From: Hymenobacter sp. APR13
Lineage (GTDB): Bacteria > Bacteroidota > Bacteroidia > Cytophagales > Hymenobacteraceae
Direction: 5' to 3'
Assembly: GCF_000737515.1 (NCBI RefSeq)
Contig: NZ_CP006587.1
Location: 2,165,001-2,229,000 of the forward strand
DNA length: 64,000 nt
Position 1 is the stretch's first letter; every line of letters starts with the position of its first letter. A program made the translations under genes and the position numbers. Under the pieces are notes generated by a model. The model saw only the letters and a program-made list of their open reading frames with translations. It did no database searches and was not told the DNA's origin. Below, piece by piece: positions 30,791-39,062 of this stretch.

Positions 30791-30845
30791 GAGAAAATGT
30801 ATGTCGTTGCGCCAGTTCTTTGGACTTTGATAGTCAGACGCATAA

Positions 30846-30885
30846 CAGCCGACTGCAACGGAGATATTTCCGGCGCAGTCGGCTG
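30846..30885. repeat. Perfect inverted repeat, 11-bp arms
   Basis: CAGCCGACTGC (30846-30856) and GCAGTCGGCTG (30875-30885) pair perfectly, with a further CGGA/TCCG pairing inside. No T run follows in either direction, so a simple intrinsic terminator is unlikely. It lies about 55 bases upstream of the predicted -7 box of the beta-helix gene. Confidence 0.7.
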
Positions 30886-30911
30886 CAACTGATAAGAGCA
30901 TAAATAACAAC

Positions 30912-30958
30912 CATAGCGGCCAACACAGGCCAAAGCCGGGGGGAAGTCAGCCGCTATG
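30912..30958. repeat. Second inverted repeat, 9-bp arms
   Basis: CATAGCGGC (30912-30920) and GCCGCTATG (30950-30958) pair perfectly around a 29-base loop. It is 26 bases from the hairpin at 30846-30885. The function is unknown. Confidence 0.6.
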
Positions 30959-31062
30959 ATTGGGTTAGCTAGTGGGGAATAGTATCGTACAGTTCGTTTT
31001 CAGAGCACAGAAAGAGCAGCGGTATTCGATAAGGTATTGGTAGTGGTGGGGTGGCAGTCAAC

Positions 31063-31272
31063 TCAATACCCCGGGCCTACGATGCGGGGCGAGTCGGGGA
31101 AAGTTGGCTTATCGAAGTTGATGACTGGCAGGAGGGGCTGGGGCGTAGCGCCACTATCGGTGGCGATGGGCAGCGGAGCAACCGGGCGGGCGGGCGTACG
31201 ACGGACCCGGCGCGGAGTGGTTTGCCAGGACATGTGATAAGAGGAGAGAAAGTGGTGTTCAGAAGTCATCAT
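31063..31272 (-). CDS. Possible small protein, 69 aa
   Basis: A small frame starting with two Met codons (31272 and 31269). It reads MMTSEHHFLSSYHMSW, then a stretch rich in Arg and Pro, and ends in RIVGPGY. Codon third positions are rich in G and C, as in the real genes nearby, although the region is otherwise gene-free. CATCTTTG on the minus strand about 50 bases upstream resembles a -7 box. No family is recognised and no signal peptide or membrane segment is seen. It may be a genuine small protein or chance. Confidence 0.35.
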   Translation of the reverse strand: MMTSEHHFLSSYHMSWQTTPRRVRRTPARPVAPLPIATDSGATPQPLLPVINFDKPTFPDSPRIVGPGY

Positions 31273-31387
31273 GATGTGCAACTGAGATGGACAGGAAAGG
31301 CGCGGCAGAGAACAAGACAAAGATGATTGTTTGCCCAGGGGCCTACGCTCACATTTGAGACAAAAACGCTCAATCCGGGGACGTCCC

Positions 31388-31441
31388 AAAAAGCAGCCCC
31401 GCGGCCGCTCCGGTAAGGAGTAGCCACGGGGCTGCTTTTTT
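31388..31441. terminator. Bidirectional terminator after the hybrid regulator
   Basis: AAAAAGCAGCCCCG (31388-31401) pairs with CGGGGCTGCTTTTT (31427-31440). The hairpin lies 53 bases past the stop of the minus-strand regulator at 31494. Confidence 0.85.
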
Positions 31442-31493
31442 AAGGAGATGCTTCAACAGGGCCGGCGCAACGGCCTCAGGTGCCCGGCCGGTG

Positions 31494-33488
31494 TCAGGGT
31501 TGGGGCGTGGGTGCGGCGCTGAATTCGCTGGGCGTGAGCTGGTAGAGGTCTTTGAAGCACTGCCCGAAGTAGGCCGGGGTGTTGAAGCCTACGGCATATG
31601 CCGTATCGGCCACGGAGTGGCCGGCGCGGAGCAGGTCGGCGGCTCTGCGAAGGCGGTACTGCTGGATAAGCTCGCTGGGGGGCAGCTGGGTGAGGGCCTG
31701 CACCTTGCGCAGCAGCGTTTTGCGGCTCATGGCCAGCTGGTCGGCCAGGCGCTCCACGTTCAGCTCCGGGTCGTCGAGGTGCTTTTCCAGCACTTCATAC
31801 AGGCTGCGGAGCCAGCCGTTCTGCACAGTTTCGGTGGGCTGCGAGAGTTCGGGCCGGCTCAGCTGCTGGCCGTAGAGCGTGCGCAGGCGCTGCTGCCGCA
31901 CCAGAATGTTGTGCAGCCGCAGCACCAGCTCTTCCAGATGAAACGGCTTTGTCAGGTATTCATCGGCGCCCTGGCGCAGGCCGGTGAGGCGCTGGCTGTG
32001 CGTGCCCTGGGCCGTAAGCAGCACCACGGCCACGTGGTCGGTGGCGGGCGTGTTCTTGATGCGGTAGGTCAGCTCGTAGCCGTCCAGCTCAGGCATCATC
32101 ACGTCCGACACCACCACGTCGGGCAGCTCCTGCTGAATCAGCTGCCAGCCCTCGGCGCCGTTGGCGGCGGCCAGCACCCGGTACATGGGGGCCAGCTGGC
32201 GGGCCAGGTAGGTGCGCAGCTCCTCGTTGTCCTCAATCAGCATAATCAGCGGCGAATCGGGGGCGTGGCCGGAGGGCAGGTCGGGGGCCGGCGGCACGGG
32301 GATGGGCACCGGCAGCCAGTCGGGCGAGGCGGTGCCCAGGGTGGCTGGCTCGCTGGGCAGGGCCGGCTGCAGCGGCAGCTCCACCACAAAGGTGGTGCCC
32401 GTGGGCGGCGTAGTACTGCTCTGCACGCTCACCTGCCCGCCCATGAGCGTGGTCAGTTCGCGCACCAGCGCCAGCCCAATGCCCGAGCCGACCGGCAGCT
32501 GCGTGGCACCGGGGGCAGCCTGATAAAACCGGTCGAAGATGCGCGGCAGGTTGGCGGCCGAAATGCCCACGCCGGTGTCGGCCACGGCCAGGCGCACCAG
32601 CGCGGGGCTGCCGCTGAGGTGCACCGTCACCTGGCGGCGGGCATCGGGCGCGGGCTCCCCCGCAAGCGGGGGCATAAACTTGAGGGCGTTGGCCAGCAGG
32701 TTGTAGGCAATGTGGGCCACCTTTTCGGCGTCGTACAGCCAGGTGCCGGGCAGCTGGGCGTCGAAGGTGAGCGTGATGCCGCGCTGCCGGGCCAGGGCCT
32801 GAAAGCCGGACACCAGCTCCTGCAGGTAGTCGCTGAGGGGGCCGGGCTGCGGGGCCACCTGCAGCTGCCCGGCCTCCAGGCGGGCCAGCTCCAGCAGCTG
32901 GTTGATGAGGTAGAGCAGCTGGCGGGCGTTGCGCTCCACGGTCAGCAGGTCGGGGCGCAGGCTTTCGGGCAGGTCGGGGAGCTGCAGCAGGCCCGCCACC
33001 GGGGCCAGAATCAAGGTGAGCGGCGTGCGGAACTCGTGGGTGATGTTGTCGAAGAAGTGGGTTTTGAGTTCGGCCATCATCTTCACCTGGGCCGCCTCGC
33101 GCAGCTGCTGCACGTGCTGGGCGGTTTTCTCGATGGTGGCATCCAGGTCCAGGAAGTTGATGGGCTTGCACACGAAGTCAAACGCCCCGCGGTTCATGGC
33201 AGTCCGAATGTTGTCCATGTCGCCGTAGGCCGACACGATGACGGCCCGGCTCAGGGGCATCAGCTCGGGCAGGCGGCTAAGCAGGGTCAGGCCGTTGATG
33301 TCAGGCATGTTGATGTCGAGCAGCAGCACGTCGAAGTCGGGCTCGTTCTGCATCAAAGTCAAGGCCTGCTGCCCGCTTTCGGCGAAGCGGAAGTCATAAG
33401 TGCCGTCCTTAATCTTATGGCGAAAACGCTGGCCCAGCAAATCGGCCACGTCTTCTTCATCATCGACAACCAGGATTTTCGTAGCCAT
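31494..33488 (-). CDS. Hybrid REC-histidine kinase-REC-AraC regulator
   Basis: A 664-aa cytoplasmic signalling protein with no membrane segment. Domains in order: receiver (about 1-115, acceptor D58 in LLLDINMP); HisKA with phospho-acceptor His at about 151 (FFDNITHEFRTPL); HATPase_c (about 250-370, DTGVGI and GSGIGLALV); a second receiver (about 400-520, VVVSDVMMPELDGY and a conserved TKPF Lys); and an AraC-type helix-turn-helix (about 560-655, VADTAYAVGFNTPAYFGQCFK). It could take phosphate from a separate kinase through the first receiver, relay it internally and bind DNA. It lies directly downstream of a membrane histidine kinase on the same strand, separated only by a heptad-repeat tract, so the two probably work together. 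Target genes are not evident. Confidence 0.92.
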   Translation of the reverse strand: MATKILVVDDEEDVADLLGQRFRHKIKDGTYDFRFAESGQQALTLMQNEPDFDVLLLDINMPDINGLTLLSRLPELMPLSRAVIVSAYGDMDNIRTAMNRGAFDFVCKPINFLDLDATIEKTAQHVQQLREAAQVKMMAELKTHFFDNITHEFRTPLTLILAPVAGLLQLPDLPESLRPDLLTVERNARQLLYLINQLLELARLEAGQLQVAPQPGPLSDYLQELVSGFQALARQRGITLTFDAQLPGTWLYDAEKVAHIAYNLLANALKFMPPLAGEPAPDARRQVTVHLSGSPALVRLAVADTGVGISAANLPRIFDRFYQAAPGATQLPVGSGIGLALVRELTTLMGGQVSVQSSTTPPTGTTFVVELPLQPALPSEPATLGTASPDWLPVPIPVPPAPDLPSGHAPDSPLIMLIEDNEELRTYLARQLAPMYRVLAAANGAEGWQLIQQELPDVVVSDVMMPELDGYELTYRIKNTPATDHVAVVLLTAQGTHSQRLTGLRQGADEYLTKPFHLEELVLRLHNILVRQQRLRTLYGQQLSRPELSQPTETVQNGWLRSLYEVLEKHLDDPELNVERLADQLAMSRKTLLRKVQALTQLPPSELIQQYRLRRAADLLRAGHSVADTAYAVGFNTPAYFGQCFKDLYQLTPSEFSAAPTPQP

Positions 33489-33625
33489 GTCTTAGTGCTT
33501 GTACTTAGTGCTTGGTACTTAGTGCTTAGTTGTTAGGGCTTGAGGCTTAGTTGTTAGGGCTTAGTGTGGGCAAAACTGAGCTTAATAGAACGGGCTATTT
33601 CCTAAGCCCCAAGCCCTATTCCCTA
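33489..33625 (-). repeat. Heptad-repeat element filling the gap between two signalling genes
   Basis: Read on the minus strand, the tract starts with the TAG stop of the kinase gene (33625-33623) and ends 5 bases before the ATG of the hybrid regulator. It holds about four 7-bp units of TTAGGGC type, a core CCGTTCTATTAAGCTCAG (33593-33576), then about eleven units in the opposite orientation (33567-33492), consensus TTAGTGC on the plus strand with one 6-base unit. Facing arms can pair over about 17 bp (CTAAGCC-CAAGCCCTA). The core is closely related to the one in the element at 41372-41465. Confidence 0.8.
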
Positions 33626-35053
33626 AACCGGCAGCCACAGTTGGAATTCGGTGCCTTGGCCGGGCTGAGAATCTACGAGAAAACGTCCGCCGTGGCCTTT
33701 CACTACGATGTCGTGGGAGAGGGAGAGGCCGAGGCCGGTACCGGTACCGGCTGGCTTGGTGGTGAAAAAGGGCTGGAACACCTTCTGGCGCACTTCCTCG
33801 GGCATGCCGCAGCCATTGTCGCTCACCCTGATTTCCACCTCCGCGCCCACCCGGTGGGTGCTCACCGTGAGGGCGGGCAGGTAGCCAGCGGGCTGCTTGC
33901 GCCGCTGTTCTTGCAGGGCATAGAGGCCGTTGTTGAACAGGTTCAGCAGCACCCGGCCAATGTCGGGCGCCACCACGTTGGCCAAACCCAGGTCGGGGGC
34001 CAGGTTGGTGTGCAGGGCGGCATGGAAAGCCGGGTCTTTGGCGCGCAGGCTGGAGTAGGCCAGGTTGAGGTACTCGGTGGTCAGTTGGTTGAGGTCGGTG
34101 AGCTGCCGCTCGCGGGGGCCGGTGTGGGCGTGCTGCAGCATGCTGCGCACAATGCCATCCACGCGCTGGCCGTGGCGCGTGATGCGGGCTAGGTTGCGGC
34201 CCAGCGTTTCGAGCGTGCCCTGCACCAGCGCCTGCTGCGCGGCGGGCAGGGCCGTAAACATGGTCGGCGGCAGCTCCTGCAGCAACTCGCAGCTCACCTC
34301 CGAGAAGTTGTTGACGAAGTTCATTGGGTTCTGAATCTCGTGGGCAATGCCGGCTGTCAACTCCCCGAGGCTGGCCATCTTCTCGCTGTGCACCAGCATG
34401 GCCTGGGTGGCGCGCAGCTCGCTCAGCGACTGTTCCAGCTGGCTGGTGCGCAGCGAGAGCAGGTCGTTGTTTTCGGTGAGCTGGCGCAGGGTGTTCTGGT
34501 TTATCTGGTCGAACACCAGCGACACCACCAACAGAATCAGCATCAGCCCGCCCAGGATGTCGAGGCTCCAGAACAGGCGGTGCTCGGGCGGCACCGTGCT
34601 GGGCAGATGGATGCCGCGCCGCTCCAGCTCCCAGAGCCCCACCACGCTCAGCAACGACACCACGAAGAAGATGATGCCTGCCCGCCGGCCCAGCAGAAAC
34701 GTGGCCGACACCGGGCACAGCACCAGCCAGCTGGTGGTGGCCGCAAAGTAGCCGCCCTGGTACACGCTGTTCAGAAACACGCCCAGGTAGCCCGCCACCA
34801 GGTAGATGTAGCCGAACGTGACGTAGGAAAACAGCCCCTGCCGAAACCCGAACGGCAGCACCAGAAAGGCCACCACGTTGAAGATCATCAGGTACATGCC
34901 CGGCCAGAACCCGGCCCACCAGCACAGCAGCAGAAAGTTGAACGAGAACAGGCTGGTCAGCAACACCGTGTTGGTGATGATGCGCGCCTGCCGCGTTTGG
35001 TCCGGGGTGCCGACGAAGCCCGCCGGCATAAAGTAGGAGGTAATTCGATCCAT
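33623..35053 (-). CDS. Membrane sensor histidine kinase
   Basis: A 476-aa sensor kinase from the ATG at 35053 (an in-frame ATG at 35077 would add 8 residues). Residues about 18-195 hold six or so membrane segments in a row with no large periplasmic loop, so it may sense a membrane or intracellular state. A coiled-coil-like linker (about 195-230) leads to the dimerisation domain with its His in TAGIAHEIQNPMNFVNNF, and then to the ATPase domain (LNLFNNGLYAL N box, SDNGCGMP, GTGLGLSLSHDI). This HEIQNPMNFVNNFSE type is common in Bacteroidota. It has no receiver of its own; the next gene downstream does, which suggests a cognate pair. GGAAGATA at 35106-35113 gives a minus-strand -7-like box. Confidence 0.9.
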   Translation of the reverse strand: MDRITSYFMPAGFVGTPDQTRQARIITNTVLLTSLFSFNFLLLCWWAGFWPGMYLMIFNVVAFLVLPFGFRQGLFSYVTFGYIYLVAGYLGVFLNSVYQGGYFAATTSWLVLCPVSATFLLGRRAGIIFFVVSLLSVVGLWELERRGIHLPSTVPPEHRLFWSLDILGGLMLILLVVSLVFDQINQNTLRQLTENNDLLSLRTSQLEQSLSELRATQAMLVHSEKMASLGELTAGIAHEIQNPMNFVNNFSEVSCELLQELPPTMFTALPAAQQALVQGTLETLGRNLARITRHGQRVDGIVRSMLQHAHTGPRERQLTDLNQLTTEYLNLAYSSLRAKDPAFHAALHTNLAPDLGLANVVAPDIGRVLLNLFNNGLYALQEQRRKQPAGYLPALTVSTHRVGAEVEIRVSDNGCGMPEEVRQKVFQPFFTTKPAGTGTGLGLSLSHDIVVKGHGGRFLVDSQPGQGTEFQLWLPV

Positions 35054-35105
35054 GAAGAGGCGGCCGGCGGCTCGCACGTATAGAAACAGGAGAAACAGGA
35101 GGCGG

Positions 35106-35113
35106 GGAAGATA
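35106..35113 (-). promoter_or_regulatory. Predicted -7 box of the sensor kinase gene
   Basis: TATCTTCC on the minus strand resembles TAnnTTTG, with a predicted start near 35100. No -33 TTG is seen at the usual distance. Confidence 0.3.
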
Positions 35114-35141
35114 CAGAAAGCCCGTGGGCCGTGCGCCGGGT

Positions 35142-35834
35142 CTACCCCAGCAGCGTGAAGGCTATCAGGCAGGCCAGCAGCATCACTACGCCCTCGGCCA
35201 GGCCGGCCAGCAGGAGCCAGCGGCCGCCCCGGCCCACGGCGCGCAGCAGCAGCCACGGCACCGGCAGCATCAGCAGCGCCTCGGCCAGGAAGATATAGTA
35301 GGGCACCCCGTGCCAGCTGGGCGCGCCCTGGTACTGCCACCAACCCGCGCTGATGGCCCATTTCTCATACAGCGGAATCAGGATCCCGCTGATGGGTACC
35401 AGCAGCAGGCCGGTGCGCCACGGCCCCAGCCGCGGCAGCAGCAGCCAGGCCACAAACCCAATCTGGGTGAGCACCACGGCCCAGCTGAACGGCATATACA
35501 CCGGCGACGCCCACAGCATGGGCTCCGGCTGCGGGTACACCAGCGTGTTGGTAACCTGCACCAGGTAGGCATCGGCGGGCAGCTCGGCCAGGCCGGCCGC
35601 CAAAGCAAAGCCCAGCAGCCGCCCCACCACCACGTCGCGGGCCCAGAGGGCGTAGAGGGCGTAGGCGGCCGTGAGCGAGTAGCCCCAGCGGGCTGCCGTG
35701 GTCCAGCCCAGGCCCGTAATACTGTCGTGGATGAGGGCCAGGATGCCCAGCGCCATCAAACCCAGCATCACGGGCAGGCGGTACTGCGTGGCGCGGGACG
35801 GGGCAGGGGCGGGGAGAGTAGAGGTGGGGCTCAT
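35142..35834 (-). CDS. Polytopic membrane protein of unknown function
   Basis: A 230-aa integral membrane protein with about seven hydrophobic segments. Conserved-looking polar positions sit between them (AELPADAYLVQVT, YEKWAISAGWWQYQGAPSWHGVPYYIF). The aromatic WWQY...GVPYY segment loosely recalls carotenoid-modifying membrane enzymes such as CruF-type hydratases, but I do not recognise the family with certainty. Its ATG overlaps the TGA of the upstream flavoprotein gene (ATGA at 35831-35834), so translation is probably coupled and the two products may act on one membrane substrate. No signal peptide. Confidence 0.75.
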   Translation of the reverse strand: MSPTSTLPAPAPSRATQYRLPVMLGLMALGILALIHDSITGLGWTTAARWGYSLTAAYALYALWARDVVVGRLLGFALAAGLAELPADAYLVQVTNTLVYPQPEPMLWASPVYMPFSWAVVLTQIGFVAWLLLPRLGPWRTGLLLVPISGILIPLYEKWAISAGWWQYQGAPSWHGVPYYIFLAEALLMLPVPWLLLRAVGRGGRWLLLAGLAEGVVMLLACLIAFTLLG

Positions 35835-37633
35835 TTGAAGCGGCGAAACTGGTGGAACAGGTAGTTGAGGCGGTGCAGCAGTTTGCCCAGCCAGGGCACT
35901 TCGTTGGTCCAGGGCAGGCCCTGGGCGAAGCGGCGGCGGTCCAGCCAGCGGAGCACGGCCAGCACCCCGGGCTCGTGCAAATCCCAGATGCGGCAGGTAG
36001 GCACCTTGGCCCCGCTAGCGGCAATGATGCCGTTCACGGCACGGCGGGCGGCCTCGTTGGCGCCTTCCATGGTGGCCAGGTCGGTGTTGGTGCGCACGTA
36101 GTCGGCAGCCAGAAACAGGTTGGCGATGCCAGTGCTGGCTTCCGGGCGAAGGCTCCAGGAGTTGGCCGTGTTCACCAGCAGCGGCTCGTCGTTGTGGCCC
36201 GAGCGGGTGGGCACGTCCAGGGCCTGCGCCGGCGCGCTCAGTTGCTCCGGCCGGATGTCGGCATCCACGTAGGCGCGCAGGAGCAGGTCGGGGCCGAGCA
36301 GGGGCGGCAGGCCGGGCGTGTTCAGGCTCTGCTCCAGCTGGGCCCATACTTCCTTCACTATCTCATCCAAGGTACAGTCGCAGGCCTGCTTGGGGCCGGT
36401 GGTGCCGTCGTCGAGGGGCCAGTCGAGCACGCCCTTGGCAAACCAGTTCGACACGTCCACCGACAGCAGCCCTTTGGCCTGCCCGTCGCCGTAGCTGCTC
36501 ATCGGAAAATCGGGCCAGAACTGCGGCTGCGAAATGACGGTAATGGCCCACGGCGAATCAATGCAGATAACGTGGCCTTTGGTGAGCTGCACGTCTTCGC
36601 GCAGGTAGAACTGCACGCCGTTCATCCAGTTCAGCGTGTGCAGGTGCGGATTGCTCAGGTGCTCCACAAAGCCCAGCGTGGGGTCCAGCTTCACCATATC
36701 GGGGCTGATGAGCTTGGCCATGCGCTCCAGCGGCACGGCCGCCAGGTAGTAGTCGGCCTGCACGGTGCGGGTCTGGTGCGTCTCCAGGTCCAGCACCGTG
36801 GCCCCGCTGATCAGGCGCGTGGCGGGGTCGCAGTGCAGGGCCGTGGTGAGCTGGTTGTGATGGTACACCATGCCCTTGCTTTTCAGGTACTGCAGCCACG
36901 GGTTCAGCCACACGTCGTTGGTGGGGCCATTCAGCACCCGGTCGGTGTGGGCACCGGGGTTGGCCATCAGCAGCAGCAGCTGCAGCAGAATGTCGCCGCC
37001 GGTTTTGGTGCTCATCAGCTGGGGCTGGGCCGCCACCAGCGAGTGGGTGAGGCCGCCCACGCAGTACAGCTCGTAGGGACAGGGCTGGCGGGTGCCACAC
37101 TGCTGGTCGGTGCTCATGTACTGCCACCACGCCACCCGCTCGTAGCTCTGCTGGCGGCGCTCGTAGGAGCTGGTGAGCAGCTGCCACACCCGGTCGGCAA
37201 ACAGCTTTTTGTCGGAATCGGTCAGGCCGGTGTCGGCGTGCAGCAGGCCGTCGAGCAGGGCCTGCCAGTCGGCGCGGGTTTTGGGGAAGTTGACGGGCGC
37301 CGCCACGGGCGGCTTGCCGGTGCGGGCCATCATCACGCGCTGGGTGGGCACCAGGTTGTCGAACACGCCCTGCCGGTTCTGGCCGTAGGGGATGCGCTTC
37401 ATGGTGTCGGTGATGTGGCGGTAGAAGCCGGGAAAAAATCGGAAGCCATGCTCGCCGGGCAGCGGCTGGTGGCCGGGTGTGGCACTATCGGGCACGTCTA
37501 CGCTGCGGGCCTTGCCGCCCACGTAGTGCGGCTGCCGCTCGTAAATCTCCACGGCAAAGCCGCGCTCAATCAACTCGTGCGCGGCACTCATGCCCGCAAC
37601 GCCCCCTCCCAGAATAACTACTTTTTTCGGCAT
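35831..37633 (-). CDS. FAD-dependent oxidoreductase of the amine oxidase/phytoene desaturase superfamily
   Basis: A 600-aa flavoprotein. The N-terminus (VVILGGGVAGMSAAHELIERG) is the Rossmann FAD motif, followed by an acidic residue in EIYERQ and by GGKARS. GEHGFRFFPGFYRH marks a long-chain subgroup of NAD(P)-binding/FAD oxidoreductases related to carotenoid desaturases. The C-terminal FAD-binding segment reads NLFLAADYVRTNTDLATMEGANEAARRAVNGI. It probably oxidises a hydrophobic, isoprenoid-like substrate at the membrane; the exact substrate is unknown. It overlaps the downstream membrane protein by four bases. No carotenoid synthesis gene (crtB, crtI, crtY) is present nearby, so assignment to pigment synthesis is only a hypothesis. 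Confidence 0.82.
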   Translation of the reverse strand: MPKKVVILGGGVAGMSAAHELIERGFAVEIYERQPHYVGGKARSVDVPDSATPGHQPLPGEHGFRFFPGFYRHITDTMKRIPYGQNRQGVFDNLVPTQRVMMARTGKPPVAAPVNFPKTRADWQALLDGLLHADTGLTDSDKKLFADRVWQLLTSSYERRQQSYERVAWWQYMSTDQQCGTRQPCPYELYCVGGLTHSLVAAQPQLMSTKTGGDILLQLLLLMANPGAHTDRVLNGPTNDVWLNPWLQYLKSKGMVYHHNQLTTALHCDPATRLISGATVLDLETHQTRTVQADYYLAAVPLERMAKLISPDMVKLDPTLGFVEHLSNPHLHTLNWMNGVQFYLREDVQLTKGHVICIDSPWAITVISQPQFWPDFPMSSYGDGQAKGLLSVDVSNWFAKGVLDWPLDDGTTGPKQACDCTLDEIVKEVWAQLEQSLNTPGLPPLLGPDLLLRAYVDADIRPEQLSAPAQALDVPTRSGHNDEPLLVNTANSWSLRPEASTGIANLFLAADYVRTNTDLATMEGANEAARRAVNGIIAASGAKVPTCRIWDLHEPGVLAVLRWLDRRRFAQGLPWTNEVPWLGKLLHRLNYLFHQFRRFK

Positions 37634-37875
37634 GCATCTCCACTGAACCGCAGCGGCCCCGGTAATAGGTGTGTTGGTAGATAGTAGAGCAGGTGCACAC
37701 CGGCCGGGACGTGCCCGTGCCGGAATGCGTCCGCTAAAGCTACCAGTTATTATGGCTTATATTATATATATCCTCGACTCGGGTATGTACATCAATTTGG
37801 CTTGCGGCCAACGCGGCCGTAGGTTTCGCGTAAGCACAAGCTCCTTTAGTATTTCCTTCCGTCAGCTCCTTTCGT

Positions 37876-38883
37876 ATGGCCGCCAAGAAACCCGCCACCC
37901 CGTCCGTTCCCGACCCGAAGAAAGCGCCCGCCAAGCCCAAGGATCCGGCCAAAACCGCCGCTACGCCCGCCGCCAAACAGGCCGCCAAGGATGCCGCCAC
38001 CGCCCCTAAGCCGGTGAAGCGGCCCACGGCCAAAGACATGAAGCAGCACGCCCAGACGCTGCCCTACCCCGCCAAGCAGGCCGATATGAAGCTGCAGCCG
38101 GCCATGGACTTCAGCACCTACCGCGCCGCCGGCAAGCTCCAGGATAAGGTGGCCCTCATCACCGGCTCCGACTCCGGCATCGGGCGGGCCGTGGCCGTGG
38201 CCTTTGCCATGGAAGGCGCCCACGTGGCCGTGCTCTTCAACGAAAATGTGGTGGACGCCGAGGAAACCAAGCGCCTCGTAGAGGCCCAGGGCCGCCGCTG
38301 CATCTTGCTCCAGAGCGACGTGCGCGACCCGGAGCAGTGCAAGCAGGCCGTGCGCCGCACGCTGGCCGAGCTGGGCGGCCTTAACATCCTGGTCAACAAC
38401 GCCGCCTTCCAGATGGCCCAGGAGAAGTTCGAGGACATCCCGGAAGAACAGATTCGCCGCACCTTCGACACCAACATCCTGGGCTACATCTGGATGGCGC
38501 AGGCGGCCGTGCCGCACCTCAAAAAAGACGACTGCATCATCAACACCGGCAGCATCGTGGGCCTCACCGGCATCCCGATTCTGATTGATTACGCCTGCAC
38601 CAAGTCGGCCATTCACGCCCTCACCAAGAGCCTGGCCACGCACCTCGGCGAGCGGGGTATCCGGGTGAACTGCGTGGTGCCCGGCCCGGTCTGGACGCCC
38701 AACATCCCCGGCACCATGCCCCGCGAGGAAATCGAGAAGTTCGGCTACGAAGTGGCCCTGGCCCGTCCCGGTCAGCCTGAGGAACTGGCCCCCGCCTACG
38801 TGCTGCTGGCCTCCCAGGACGGCTCGTTCATGACCGGCAGCCTCGTGCACGTCACCGGCGGCAAAATGAGCAGCGACCAGTAA
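37876..38883 (+). CDS. SDR family oxidoreductase (YghA-like) with a Lys/Ala/Pro-rich N-terminal tail
   Basis: A 335-aa short-chain dehydrogenase. The cofactor motif TGSDSGIG is at residues 96-103, followed by NNAA, a catalytic Ser (NTGSIVG) and YACTK (Tyr and Lys). The family includes E. coli YghA and glucose-1-dehydrogenase-like enzymes that reduce aldehydes or oxidise sugars with NAD(P). About 50 residues before the conserved family extension are a low-complexity run of Lys, Ala and Pro (for example PKKAPAKPKDPAKTA) resembling a histone H1 tail, which the usual family lacks. It is the first gene of a four-gene plus-strand cluster with a gluconate-dehydrogenase-like subunit, a GMC oxidoreductase and a glycosidase, which supports a sugar-oxidation role. 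Confidence 0.9.
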   Translation: MAAKKPATPSVPDPKKAPAKPKDPAKTAATPAAKQAAKDAATAPKPVKRPTAKDMKQHAQTLPYPAKQADMKLQPAMDFSTYRAAGKLQDKVALITGSDSGIGRAVAVAFAMEGAHVAVLFNENVVDAEETKRLVEAQGRRCILLQSDVRDPEQCKQAVRRTLAELGGLNILVNNAAFQMAQEKFEDIPEEQIRRTFDTNILGYIWMAQAAVPHLKKDDCIINTGSIVGLTGIPILIDYACTKSAIHALTKSLATHLGERGIRVNCVVPGPVWTPNIPGTMPREEIEKFGYEVALARPGQPEELAPAYVLLASQDGSFMTGSLVHVTGGKMSSDQ

Positions 38884-38887
38884 GGAG

Positions 38888-38988
38888 TGTAGAGACGCAA
38901 AATATTGCGTCTCGTCGTTGAACGATGCGGCAAGGCACGGTTCAAACAACATCAGTAACGACGAGACGCAAAATATTGCGTCTCTACA
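38888..38988. repeat. REPIN-like double palindrome
   Basis: Two 32-bp units (38888-38919 and 38957-38988) face each other and are inverted copies with two central mismatches. Each unit contains its own palindrome GAGACGC-AAAATATT-GCGTCTC. The space between them is 37 bases. It begins 5 bases after the SDR stop codon. The form matches paired REP units (REPINs) or a very small MITE; similar GTAGAGACGC palindromes are known from other genomes. Confidence 0.75.
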
Positions 38989-39062
38989 TCGTGCCTATCC
39001 GCCGAAAACATAAGCCGCCGCTCCGCACTTCTAGGCTGCCCCTCCACTCTTCCGACTTCTTC

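Noticed and set aside
33489..33625. The heptad tract as a CRISPR array
   Set aside because: Units are 7 bp and directly adjacent with no spacers, and no cas gene is near.
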